A DNA stretch of 64,000 nucleotides, from assembly GCA_963695415.1 (NCBI GenBank), contig CAVOGL010000001.1, positions 310,001 to 374,000 on the forward strand, given 5' to 3'. This document shows, in pieces, positions 36,970-46,949 of the stretch; within the stretch, counting starts at the first letter, position 1, and each line of letters begins with the position of its first letter. The notes below the pieces were generated by a model that was not told the origin of the DNA, made no database searches, and was given only the letters and a program-made list of their open reading frames with translations. The DNA comes from CAVXWV01 sp963695415. Lineage in GTDB: Bacteria; Chloroflexota; Anaerolineae; Anaerolineales; UBA4823. Both the position numbers and the translations under genes were made by a program.

Positions 36970-37434
36970 TTATGCCGCCATCATCATTTCTTCAGAAAGC
37001 ATGCCACCGCTTTCACAATAGCGTACCAGGTTTTCGAGAATATCCTGCGCCCGGTCGTATTCCCCCGCTTCCAACAGTGCAACCCCCAGCTCCAGCATCC
37101 CTTCCAGCCAGATCTCACCTCGCGCTTCTCGCTGCCGGAGTATCTCTTCGAAAAACTGGATTGCCTCGAGCAGGGGTTGGCGATCCAAGATCTCGAATTC
37201 TTCGACCATTTGATTCAGATCCTGGTCGGTCAAAAAACGCTGTTGGTCTGACGGCGTGATCAGCTGAGGCTCCGGTACCCCACCTTCCGGGAAGGCATGG
37301 CGGAGATCCTGCCGGACTATCTCCTCCCAATCAGCAACCGTCGACCTGCCATAAACTACCCGGTCGATTGAGTCAGCCAGGATGTGGATATACACATCCG
37401 CTTTCGGTTCCGTTTTTCCACCTAGAACACCCAT
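36970..37434 (-). CDS. small helical protein of the caspase operon, unknown
   Basis: A 154-residue protein. The N-terminal half (VYIHILADSIDRVVYGR) is unrecognised; the C-terminal half (GMLELGVALLEAGEYDRAQDILENLVRYCES) contains one TPR-like helical hairpin. It begins 2 nt after the TAA of the big caspase gene, so the genes are translationally coupled. No catalytic motif is seen. Possibly a partner of the caspase-like proteins. Confidence 0.65.
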   Translation of the reverse strand: MGVLGGKTEPKADVYIHILADSIDRVVYGRSTVADWEEIVRQDLRHAFPEGGVPEPQLITPSDQQRFLTDQDLNQMVEEFEILDRQPLLEAIQFFEEILRQREARGEIWLEGMLELGVALLEAGEYDRAQDILENLVRYCESGGMLSEEMMMAA

Positions 37435-37436
37435 CT

Positions 37437-40240
37437 TTACCTCAATTCCGTGTTTGATCTCGCTGGATCGCTTTGAAACCAGACAACTATGGGTTTGCCT
37501 TCCACCCAGGTTTTCAGTCCCTCGCTCAATTTCTCTATGAATTGCTGAGAGATATTTACCAAATCAGCTGGAAATGCCAACGTTCCCAGAAAACAGATGA
37601 TCGCAGGCTGGTTGGCAGGAACATCGATCAGCCTCAGTGTTTCACGAAAATCCCTGGTCTGGTTGGGCATGAAGTCTTCGAGGGGGAAAACCTGCAGATC
37701 GAAACCATCTTGCCCGAATTTAGCGTCCATGATTTTCTTCAAACGGTCGATCTCCCAGGAGAATTTGCCTTTCTTAATTTCCTCGAGCTGGGGGTCGATA
37801 TCATACGAAACCTTGGCTTCGAGTGCCGTGCGAGGAATATTCAGAAGGAATATCTTTACCAGAGGGCGGACTCCCTGGAATTTCTCCATAGCAACCGTCA
37901 AGTGCTCAATTAATTCCTTTTGATCCACCCCAGTGCTCAAAGAGAAAGCAGACCAGTGCTGCCGGGCATTGTCAGCATCACCCATCAAGGTTTCGGTGTA
38001 TGACAATTCCCGGTAAAATTGAGGAACTCCATCCGGATCCAGTTGAATTCCTTTATTGAGAGCCTCCAGAGCCAGTCGAAAGGAACCTTTGGTGCGGAAA
38101 GCTTTTCCAAACGCGATGTATACATCGGGGTTGTGGATCTGGAATTGGTCAGAAAAGCGGTGGTACCAGCGTTTTAACTGCTGGCTTGTCAGTTCATGCC
38201 AGGTTTTCCGCCGGGAGAACTCAAAGGCGTCCAGGAAAGGATCCGATCCTGCGAAGACGATCTGGTTTCCCTCACCAATGAAGAGGGGAGTTCTGAACGC
38301 GGTGGTAACTTCCTTCCGTCGAAGCCTTCTGTGTGATCTGGACCGCGTTGTTCACCCATTCCTGGTAGGTAAAGGAGCGCAAATTTTCGACCTGCCAAAG
38401 GGTCAGGTACAGGGCACCACTCAACATACCACACGGTATCTCCTCGTCCCCAACCTTTACCTTCCACTCGTTAGCGACCTCGGCAGTGTCTGACGCCAGG
38501 ATGAGGTTGTAATCCCCCTCCTGTTCCGCCAGGTCCACCATCACCCGGCTGGCGTGGGTGTCGAGGATTAAGGTTTTGTTCACTGCTGGAATGTCTTTCA
38601 TCATCCTGTGAAGCTCACCGGGTGATAATCCTCGGAGATACCGACCCTGCTTCTCTTCCGTATCATGGAAGAGGAGATAGATATCATTATCGTTCCACCC
38701 CCTAAACAGACGGTCATCAGTAGGAATGCTGTGACCGCTGAAATAAACTACGACCGTATCCGAGGCTGTGGAGTTGTTCTTCAGTTTTTCGAAAGCATTC
38801 TTAATTCGTCGCTGCGTCCCAAACTGGTTGAGTAAGACCCTGCAGTTTTCTTTGCGCAGGTGAAATTTTTCTTCAAGGACAGGTTTGACCAACCTTTCGA
38901 TATCATTGACACACCCTTGCAGGGTGACCAGGCTGTCTGCCTGATATTCGTTTATACCGACCAGCAGAGCGTGCAGGTTTCGGGAGTCTCTCTCCGAGAT
39001 CCGTTCGATCCATTCAAGATACTGGCGCACCCATCCGGCATATTGAGGCTCAGGGACACTGCCCAGATACCTGCGGAAAAAGTCTGCTGCCTGGGAGTAA
39101 TCCTGCATCCGCGCATGGCACATTCCCAGCCAGAACCATCCCTCCACCGGGAACGTTGTTGCTCCTCGCTGCAGAACTTCACGGAGAGCCTTCTCCGCTT
39201 CATGCGTCTCTCCCGCCATCCAAAACGCACTCGCCAGACCTGTTTCAGCATCCGGCAGGTCCATCCTGGCAAGATGGGCGTAACGGATGGCTGTGCGAAA
39301 CTGGCTGGCAGCGAACCGGTAACGTTGCGGGCTCATGGGTGAACGCACCCAGCACCATCCCGTGCATCCCAGCTTGAAGGGATTCCTGGGCTAACCGGCG
39401 GTTGTACGCCTCGCCGACCAGCGAGATCACCAGGTCACCGCGGTCATCGAGCTCGAAAGCTCCAAAATCCGGCGTCTGCTTCGAGCTGGTGTGCATGGCG
39501 ACAGTTTGCTGGAGGTGCATCCCCAGCTCACTGCCCGTAACAAAACCTTTTTTCTCCTCATCGGCTTTCGCCATGGCAAGTGCTTCGATCAGCGTGCCGG
39601 TAAAAAGCGAGTGTTCCGGGATGGGACCGCCATCCAGGGCAGGCTGCCCATCAAGAGCGGAGGTGATCACCCTGCGGCTCATCCGGTTGCCCATCTCTTC
39701 TACATAGCGATCAACACCTCGGTATTTTGTTGCATCTCCCAGGGCGAAACCGCTGTCGCAGGCATCCAGGATGACGAGGACATGCCGGGCTGGAAGCTTG
39801 GATACATCTTGCAGGAAAGAATCAATTTTCATATAGGAAGAGAATTTTTTTTCGGCTGGGTTTCGACCTTCGACCGGGATCAGGTACCCGGTCTTGACCT
39901 TCTGGTTGCCTACCCGGCGCGATTCAGTATATCCGTGTCCGGCAAAAAACAGGACCAGGCTGTCATTATCCTCCAGACCATAACTGAGCACATCCTGAAC
40001 CATGGACATAATCGCTGGTAGTGTTGCCTGTTCATTGAACAAAGGAGGGGTGATCTCGATGAAATCAAGCTGCTTGGTGAAAAGGTCCCTGATCCCACGT
40101 GCGTCGCTGACAGCGTTTGTCAGGATCTGGTTATGCTGGTAACTGTCGATCCCGATTACTGCCACTACGTTTCTGCCTTTCTTCGCAGAAACCGGCTGGG
40201 ATGGTCTTCCGCCAAGATCGCGCAGCGTTTCTTCGCTCAT
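37437..40240 (-). CDS. double caspase-like protein with TPR segments, two frameshifts as sequenced
   Basis: Reading through two single-base slips (near 39340 and 38285) gives one protein of about 930 residues. Order: short tag RDLGGRP (7-13); caspase p20/p10-like domain with catalytic His102 (FFAGHGY) and Cys161 (LDACDSG); TPR region (around 39.1-39.3 kb); a second caspase-like domain (LLVGINEY, VVYFSGHS) in which the Cys motif reads LILDTHASR, so the nucleophile is lost; more TPR-like helices; and an unrecognised C-terminal ~150 residues. The pieces are 39245-40240, 38272-39348 and 37437-38270. GGGGAG precedes ATG 40240. No signal peptide, so cytosolic. Confidence 0.72.
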
Positions 40241-40296
40241 ATCAACTCCCCAATTGTTTGGTGACCAGCTTTCATCCTTCATTCACCTCAAATCGA

Positions 40297-43183
40297 TCAC
40301 TCACCCGCTGGCAGCCACACCGGTTTTGCACCCGGTGTGATTTCTTTAGGGGCTGTCCCCCCATTTGACGGAATGAGCATGACGATCCCACTGGGGTCGA
40401 CGGCGGAATCGATACCACAAGATCGGGATGTATACGCCAGCCATTTCCCATCCGGCGACCATTCAGACCAGCAATCATCAACAGCATTGTTAGTCAGGGC
40501 AGCAGACTTATTCGTCCCCAACGTGGAGATCAAGTAGATTTCGAAATCTCCGCCATCGTCTCGAAGGGAATAAACGATCCATTCACCATCCGGAGAAAAA
40601 GACGGGAAAGCGGCGTCCTCTTGATCATGCGTGATTTGAACAGGTTTTATTGATCGTGTTGCGGGCAGCAGACGTGACAGAACTGAGACACTCACCGTGT
40701 AAATGTTCAGATTTTCTCCCTGGAAATCCGAGGCAAACGCCACCTGGCGGCTGTCGGGTGACCACGCCAGGGTCGTGATCGTGTGAGTCTCATTGAAGTC
40801 CGAGGAATCGAGAATAAAAGAAGGCTGTCCACCAGCCGTAGTCACAATGCAAATGGCAGGATTTGCCAGTGCAAATCCCGGATCACCTTTGGTGCCTCGG
40901 CAGACGTAGGCAAGCGTCTTGCTGGAAATATCCCAAGCCATGCTGCCGCTGATCGCTTCTCCAACCTGGCGTGCTCTCCCATTGCTCTCGAGTACGAACA
41001 ACGTGCCTATACCTGGACCAGCGCGCAGCCAAAAGGCTATCTTTTGACCATCAGGAGAAATCCGAAATTCAGAATATTTCGACTGAGATGTCCAGCTCGA
41101 AAGGGTTGTCGCCATTTTGTGTTTGCTGGTTTCTACCGGCTCATCCAGGGTAACTGTATAAGGAAGTTCGTTGAATTCAATTCCCAGAAAACCCGAACCC
41201 CCTAAAGGCGTTTCAGGGATATCGGGCGTTAGGGTTGGAGTAGGTGTGTGTGTAAAAGTGGCGGTGGGTGTGCCTGAGGTTGGAGTCGGTGATGTAAGTG
41301 TTGGACTGCCGGAGGTTGGCGATGGAGAAGGTGTAGGTGATATTGTGGATGTGTGTGTAGGTGTTTCAGGTACTACCGCTGCAATCAACGGCTGAGGATC
41401 ATCGAAATCACTGATCCCGTCCCCATCTGTGTCTGGATCATTTGGGTCTGTGCGCAAACGCTGTTCATCGAAGTTGCTCAACCCATCCCCATCCGGATCA
41501 CTGTACAGAAAAGTTTGAGTCGCATTCGGTGGATTTTGCCCGGACGACGGTGGATTCCGGGGCAAGAATTTCGCCAGCAATCCACCGACCACGGCGACGA
41601 AAACAATTAAAGCCAGGATTATTACGAGACGGTTAGAAATCAGCGGTCCACACAACAGCTCAACCTTATGCAGGTGTGGAGTAGTTTTAGGATGGCTTAT
41701 CTGGACACTGAAATCATACTCTTCAATCCCGCCGAAAAGGCGTTTCGATTTTGGCGCAGCATTGAAGGCAATCACCCTGGTTTGCCCTTCTCTCACCTGG
41801 ACATCAGCGTTCGCTGGCTCGAAGACCAGCGCCTCTGAAGGATCAATGAATTCAACTTGAAACGTCTCCGGCTGGTTACCGCTGTTTTCGATCGTAATTT
41901 CGCATTCTTGTCCCGCTGCAAGAGGATTTGGCTCCAGGCTTGAGACGAATTGGGTATAAGACGCCAGCTCCATGCGCCCTTCGATCTCCGTACTTTGCTG
42001 GCTGTCCTGAAGACTCACGGCGTGGATGGTGAATATGCGCTCCCCTGCTTTTGCCTGGGGAAGGCGGGGCGGGTTTAGGGTGAGTGTGACTTTCTTCTGC
42101 CTTCCAGGATCGAGTTGGACGATATTCATGGATAATTTCGCCCAATCCTCCGGAAGACCTCGTAAGGTCATTTGGATCGAGCCAGGTCGATCACCCAGGT
42201 TGTAAACCTCCACTGAGACTCGCAAGGTGGATCCCGGAAGCAATGTGAACTGTGGCGGATTCAGTCTCAAATGGATCGAGCCTTCATCCGGGCTTTGGGT
42301 AATCGCAGTCAAAAAACCAGTTTCTGTTGGCAGTTCGCCGGTTAAACCAATAATTAATTCACCGCGGTCATCAAGCTCGAAAGCCCCAAAATCCGGGGTC
42401 TGCTTCGCCTTAGACCAGTCGGCGACATTCTTCTGTACATGTAAGCCCAGTTCTGAACCGGTGACAAACCCTTTATGATCGTTGTCCGCTTTACCAAGAA
42501 CCAATGCCTCAATCAAAGTGCCGGTGAACAAGGAATGCCCTTTGACCGGTCCGCTGTCCAGAGCAGGTTGATCTGCCATGGCTGAAGTGATCACGCGTTC
42601 TGCTCATGCGCCGGTTCATCTCGCGAGAATAATCTCCCGGGCTTCGTAAAGTGTGAACTGAATCACCCAGGGCGAACCCGCTGTAACACGAATCGAGGAT
42701 GACAAGTATGTGACGGGCAGGCAGCCTGGCTACGTCCTCCAGAAAAGACTCCAATTTAACATAGGTGCTGAATTTCTTGTCCTCGGGTCTGCACCCTTCG
42801 ACAGGGATCAGGTATCCGGTCTGGACCGCGCGGTTTCCTGCTGTGTGAGTCTCAGTGTAGCCATGACCGGCAAAGAAAATCACCAGGTTGTCGTCTGGTT
42901 CGAGTTTGCTACTAAGTTCATCCCGCACCAGGCTCATCAATGCGTCATAGGTTGCTGCCCTGTCATACAAAGGATCGGTGATTTCATCGAATCCCAACTG
43001 GTCAACAAACAGACTGCGAATGCCCTGAGCGTCACTGACAGCATTGTGCAGGATCTGCAGGTTTTCATACTTGTCTATGCCAATCACAGAGATCAGGTTC
43101 CTGCCAGCGCTCTGCTGGCTGCTCGAGGGTGATGTCGAAGAAGCCGGTCTCCCACCCAGGTCACGGTTTAGTTGGTCGTTCAT
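40297..43183 (-). CDS. membrane caspase with TSP3 calcium repeats and TolB-like propeller, frameshifted
   Basis: The pieces 42509-43183 and 40297-42594 join by removing one base at 42598-42601 (giving NRRMSRRVITSAM, as in the next gene), about 960 residues. Order: tag RDLGGRP (7-13); caspase domain with His107 (FFAGHGYTE) and Cys166 (LDSCYSG); two Ig/NEW3-like beta domains; one transmembrane helix (about 515-537); two thrombospondin-type-3 Ca2+ loops (DPDGDGLSNFDE, DTDGDGISDFDD); a Pro/Thr-rich linker; and a C-terminal PD40/TolB-type propeller (WSPDSRQVAF, FSPDGEWIVY, WSPDGKWLAY). With no N-terminal signal, the caspase would be inside and the propeller outside. Confidence 0.78.
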
Positions 43184-43205
43184 TGAGCTAACTCCCGCAT
43201 AAGCA

Positions 43206-44249
43206 TCATCCTTCTAAAGCGCTCATTACCGCTTTCAAGCCTGTCTCTGTATTGAAATACGAAAGATGGTCGCAGGCTGCTTCGATCATTTCAGGCAGCG
43301 GGCTGCGGTTTGGGGGGATCCCAAACTGGCTTTCAAGCGAGACGGCGATATCATTCGGCTTGTTATAAAAACCCAGGGACAACAATGCATTACGCGTTGC
43401 AGGAGAAGTCAATTTACCCGCCAGCTTTTTCAAAGCATTGGTTTCAGCCTCAACCCGGTCGGAACTGGCATTTTGGATGAGTGAGGTGTTTCCGGCGATG
43501 ACTTTGTAGGCGACATGCGGGTCACCACTGGCATTTAATATCTTATAGAATTGTGACCCCGGCTTCAATTGGTCCAATGTGGTATCGACAGCCTCGACAC
43601 CTTTGATGACCGTCACCAGTGAACCCACAAGCGTAGCGATGGCGGCTGGACCGGAAACGAGCGCAACCAGCCCGTTCAACGCAGCCGCGATACCAATTAC
43701 GGCGTAGTCCTCATATACAGCCCAGGGAGTGCCCTTGTTAGGCGCTCCAACAAGCACAGCACGATCCACGATTTGGCTGCCTTCGTCTCGTTCGATGAAA
43801 TATCGCACAACCTGGGTGCCCAGAGAATGGGCTACGATGTGTACTGTTTTCCCTCCCCCAGGGACAAGACCGGCATCATCGAAGAGTTTTACCTTCAGGG
43901 CTGAAGCAGTCTCTTCGATGGAGGTATTGATGTTCTCATAATCGAACGCCAGGACAATGTCGTAACGATCAGCAAGGCTCTCCTCATTTTCAGAACCTGC
44001 CGGCAGCGGCGAGAAGAAATTCTCCGCCATCCCAACCGTGTCCCCGAACAGACCATGCAGAAGCAATAATATACGCTCTGCCTGGTTAACCTTTCTTCGA
44101 ATTTCCCCGGGATCATCCTGGTAAACCAGCACATCCTGTTCATCCTTGTATACCCATGCCAGGCGGTGTATTTTACCTGCCAGGTCCTGCAGTACCTGTC
44201 TTCTCGGCAACCACTTTTTGGATGAATAATTTAATCGATCCGCCCACAC
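43206..44249 (-). CDS. alpha/beta-hydrolase (PGAP1/lipase-like), probably C-terminal part of the upstream caspase protein
   Basis: A serine hydrolase: LLLLHGLFGDT with oxyanion region, nucleophile elbow VAHSLGTQ, and GAPNKGT typical of PGAP1/lipase-type enzymes; a late DHLSYFN supplies the likely His. It has no good start of its own: the open frame begins inside the 3' end of the caspase gene (overlap 44173-44249) without a ribosome-binding site. Around the overlap the caspase frame reads FIQKVVAEKTG and the hydrolase frame reads LQDLAGKIHRLAWVYKDE, so a single indel would fuse them. I consider a caspase-hydrolase fusion likely, but a separate overlapping gene cannot be excluded. Confidence 0.72.
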   Translation of the reverse strand: MWADRLNYSSKKWLPRRQVLQDLAGKIHRLAWVYKDEQDVLVYQDDPGEIRRKVNQAERILLLLHGLFGDTVGMAENFFSPLPAGSENEESLADRYDIVLAFDYENINTSIEETASALKVKLFDDAGLVPGGGKTVHIVAHSLGTQVVRYFIERDEGSQIVDRAVLVGAPNKGTPWAVYEDYAVIGIAAALNGLVALVSGPAAIATLVGSLVTVIKGVEAVDTTLDQLKPGSQFYKILNASGDPHVAYKVIAGNTSLIQNASSDRVEAETNALKKLAGKLTSPATRNALLSLGFYNKPNDIAVSLESQFGIPPNRSPLPEMIEAACDHLSYFNTETGLKAVMSALEG

Positions 44250-46839
44250 TGCGGCTGTCGCTTGTCGGAGCCGGCAGTGTGTTTACACACACTTTTACCT
44301 TGTTCCCTTCTTGCCAACCGGCGCCAACCGGCAGGTATAGACCTGTTTCCGGATCGTACCCAACGGACAGCAGACTCTCACCTGGCGATAATTGAGCCTC
44401 GATTTCAAAAACAAGCGGCGATTTCGATGTGACCAATTCCCTGCCTGAGACTTCGCTCAACACCACAACACTGGAACCCGCATCTCCTCCACCAAGCGGT
44501 TGGGAAGAGGGATCACCAACCCCACGCGAAGATGCAACATCTCTCGAAATAACAAAGGGTTGGAAATGCTGTGGGTTACTGCGGAAAACGGATGGTATGG
44601 CGAGGTTGCCTAAATCTCTTTTTCCCTCCTCGAAAGCCACAAGCTGCATTTTTGCAGCCAAACCGGCATGGTTTTCAACGGTTACACCCTGTACGATTTC
44701 GGTTCTTGCACCAGCAGTCTCTACAAGTGGGACGGCGCCTCCCTGGCACACTGTTGTCAGAGTAACCATTTGTGTGCGCCAGTCGCTCAACTTTCCTCGC
44801 GGCGGTCCACTGCCCAGGTCGCGTGTGCGCACACGCTGCATCAATCGGTGCAGGCTGCTGGCAGGGATGGTTGGATCATCAAATCCGCCGCGCATGGTCT
44901 CGCGTTGGGTCACAACCTGTAGCCGGTCTTGAGCCAGCAAGTGTGCGTTTGAGGCATCCGTCGAAACCACCAGCTTGAGTACATCCGTAAACCGGGTGAC
45001 ACCGCGTTCAACCAACTCGGGACGCACACTGGCAAAGATAAAACTATCACCAGAATCCGGATCCGTCGCCCAAATTTCTTCCCCTGGATGCAGCCAGGTA
45101 CCTCCTCCGAATAAGAAATCTCCCGTGAGCACAGCGTAATCTTCGGTCATATCAACCAACATCACGTACAGCGGCTTCGAGTGATCACCGCTGTGTCTGA
45201 TGCGCACCTGAACCGGTACACCCCATTCATCTACATCCGGGTCGTAACCTATCAGCAACTGACCCGGTGCCGAAGATTCCAAGCGCCTGTCGCTGGCAGG
45301 ATCATAGCGGAACACGTCGATATGGACAGCATCTGCAGGTATGCCCGATTGTTTGTTCTCTAATTCCAATAACGATAACCAGGTTGACATATGCTCCAGC
45401 TTAGCAACCACTTCGCCGGCAGCCTGGCTGCCTTGTTCTCTGCTAACTCGAACCTGAAGAGGCTGCAAATCCCCGCCGCGCTGGAGCAAGAAGGCATTCG
45501 TATCCAGATTTGCAGTCACTCTTAAAGTTGCCAGGGACATGTCGTCGACAACGCTGAGCGCTTGAGATGCATCTACAAGCTGTATCAATTCCTGCACTGC
45601 AGCCTGGTCAGAACCGCCGATGTGGACAGGGCAGGGTGGTAAAGGCGTGGATACCACCACCGCTTTGTATGCTTCCACCAGGCTTGGCTGAGCGCCATCC
45701 TTCATCTGCACCAGGATACGCGAGCGCGTGCCGAATACCTGGATCACCTGTGCATCCCCAATGGCATCATCGAGACGGCTGCCTGCCTCCAGAGAGTGGT
45801 TTAGCGGGAAAACCTTGAGCTGCGTGATTTCCGATCCTGTTGGAGCCTGGATGCCGTGTACCGCACCCCCATCGATGAACCACCCCTGTCCCGATTCAAA
45901 AAATATGTTGAAATAAGGGATACCGCCTCTTTCCGAAATTCGCTGCTCGCCACCCAGGAAAGGCATCTGGATATCGCCCGGTTTTACGCTTTCGAGAACT
46001 GGCGTCTGGTCTTTTACCTGCCCACGCACCAGCGCCGAAGTGCGGTTGAATATATCACGGTAAGTTAAAGCCGGACCTGACTGCTGCAGGCTGTCGAGGA
46101 TGAAATAAGAGAAAACACCATGTGTGAGACCATCTCGCATGCCTTTCTCACGGGCTGATTCCTCAGCCCGGCATGCTGAGAGGACTACGTGTCTTCCGGA
46201 AGGCAGCGCGAACCAGTTGCTCTCGATAGGTGCGGTGGAGAGCTGGTCTGCCAGACCCGGCAAGAAGCTCTCAACCGGTCGGTCGCGGGCATCCTGCGGC
46301 GCCAGCCTTGCCCTGCTCCCCTGGGGATCACGGGTTCCAGAGCCCGAATGGCAAGAATCGAGCACAACAAGTACGTTAGGAGGTTCAACACCTGGACCCT
46401 TGTTGGTGATCTCAGCGATTAAAACTGCTAATTCCTTGTCTGCGAGGTCCCAACTACCAGGAGTGCGGCTGTCATAACATACCAGTGTTTCATCCAGATG
46501 GTCTGGCTCGATATTCCAAAATGCAGGAGGCGCTTTTTCCTGTGATCCATGACCACTGAAATAGAATAAAGCCGTGTCGCCCGATCCAGCCTGGATGAGT
46601 GTGGCGCGGAAAGCTTCAATCACCGCCTGCCTGGTGGGTTTTCGTTCACCTGGATTGTCATCATCGCCAGAGGTGAGAACTTCAAGTTTTAAATCGAAAT
46701 AACCATCACCACTGCGCCCCTCAAGGTATTGAAGCATTGCCTTGACATCATTGACACAGCCGTTCAAAGCCGGCACATCTCCAAGATATTGGTTGATACC
46801 AACTAACAGAGCAAAAACGGTCGGCTTCACCTTAGTCAA
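44173..46839 (-). CDS. caspase-family (peptidase C14) protein with large beta-rich C-terminus
   Basis: 888 residues as read. The N-terminal caspase domain (1-290) starts VFALLVGINQY and has catalytic His97 (YFSGHGSQ) and Cys163 (VLDSCHSG), with Asp161 in the usual S1-pocket position of metacaspases. The following ~600 residues are beta-rich; the DUF4384-like part contains YVMLVDMTEDYAVL and WLHPGEEIWAT. Start is TTG (46839) with GGAGG 5 nt upstream and a sigma70-type promoter at 46887-46915. First gene of the operon; probably continues into the hydrolase at 43206. Cytosolic, no signal peptide. Confidence 0.82.
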   Translation of the reverse strand: MTKVKPTVFALLVGINQYLGDVPALNGCVNDVKAMLQYLEGRSGDGYFDLKLEVLTSGDDDNPGERKPTRQAVIEAFRATLIQAGSGDTALFYFSGHGSQEKAPPAFWNIEPDHLDETLVCYDSRTPGSWDLADKELAVLIAEITNKGPGVEPPNVLVVLDSCHSGSGTRDPQGSRARLAPQDARDRPVESFLPGLADQLSTAPIESNWFALPSGRHVVLSACRAEESAREKGMRDGLTHGVFSYFILDSLQQSGPALTYRDIFNRTSALVRGQVKDQTPVLESVKPGDIQMPFLGGEQRISERGGIPYFNIFFESGQGWFIDGGAVHGIQAPTGSEITQLKVFPLNHSLEAGSRLDDAIGDAQVIQVFGTRSRILVQMKDGAQPSLVEAYKAVVVSTPLPPCPVHIGGSDQAAVQELIQLVDASQALSVVDDMSLATLRVTANLDTNAFLLQRGGDLQPLQVRVSREQGSQAAGEVVAKLEHMSTWLSLLELENKQSGIPADAVHIDVFRYDPASDRRLESSAPGQLLIGYDPDVDEWGVPVQVRIRHSGDHSKPLYVMLVDMTEDYAVLTGDFLFGGGTWLHPGEEIWATDPDSGDSFIFASVRPELVERGVTRFTDVLKLVVSTDASNAHLLAQDRLQVVTQRETMRGGFDDPTIPASSLHRLMQRVRTRDLGSGPPRGKLSDWRTQMVTLTTVCQGGAVPLVETAGARTEIVQGVTVENHAGLAAKMQLVAFEEGKRDLGNLAIPSVFRSNPQHFQPFVISRDVASSRGVGDPSSQPLGGGDAGSSVVVLSEVSGRELVTSKSPLVFEIEAQLSPGESLLSVGYDPETGLYLPVGAGWQEGNKVKVCVNTLPAPTSDSRSVGGSIKLFIQKVVAEKTGTAGPGR

Positions 46840-46886
46840 GACAACCTCCCTCCGGTTTGATAAACTTGACGGAACCAGTCTTATTA

Positions 46887-46915
46887 AGTGTACAGGTAAT
46901 CTAGAGGGATGTCAA
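46887..46915 (-). promoter_or_regulatory. sigma70-type promoter of the caspase operon
   Basis: On the minus strand TTGACA (46915-46910), 17-nt spacer, TACACT (46892-46887): a perfect -35 and 4 of 6 at -10. Predicted start lies about 40 nt before the TTG codon at 46839. Confidence 0.65.
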
Positions 46916-46949
46916 TTATTTCTCGCCAGTACTTTTGTCCAGATGTTTT

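Noticed and set aside
41171..41395. ORF opposite the Pro/Thr linker of the membrane caspase (Val/Gly-rich)
   Set aside because: Low-complexity antisense shadow of the linker; no ribosome-binding site.
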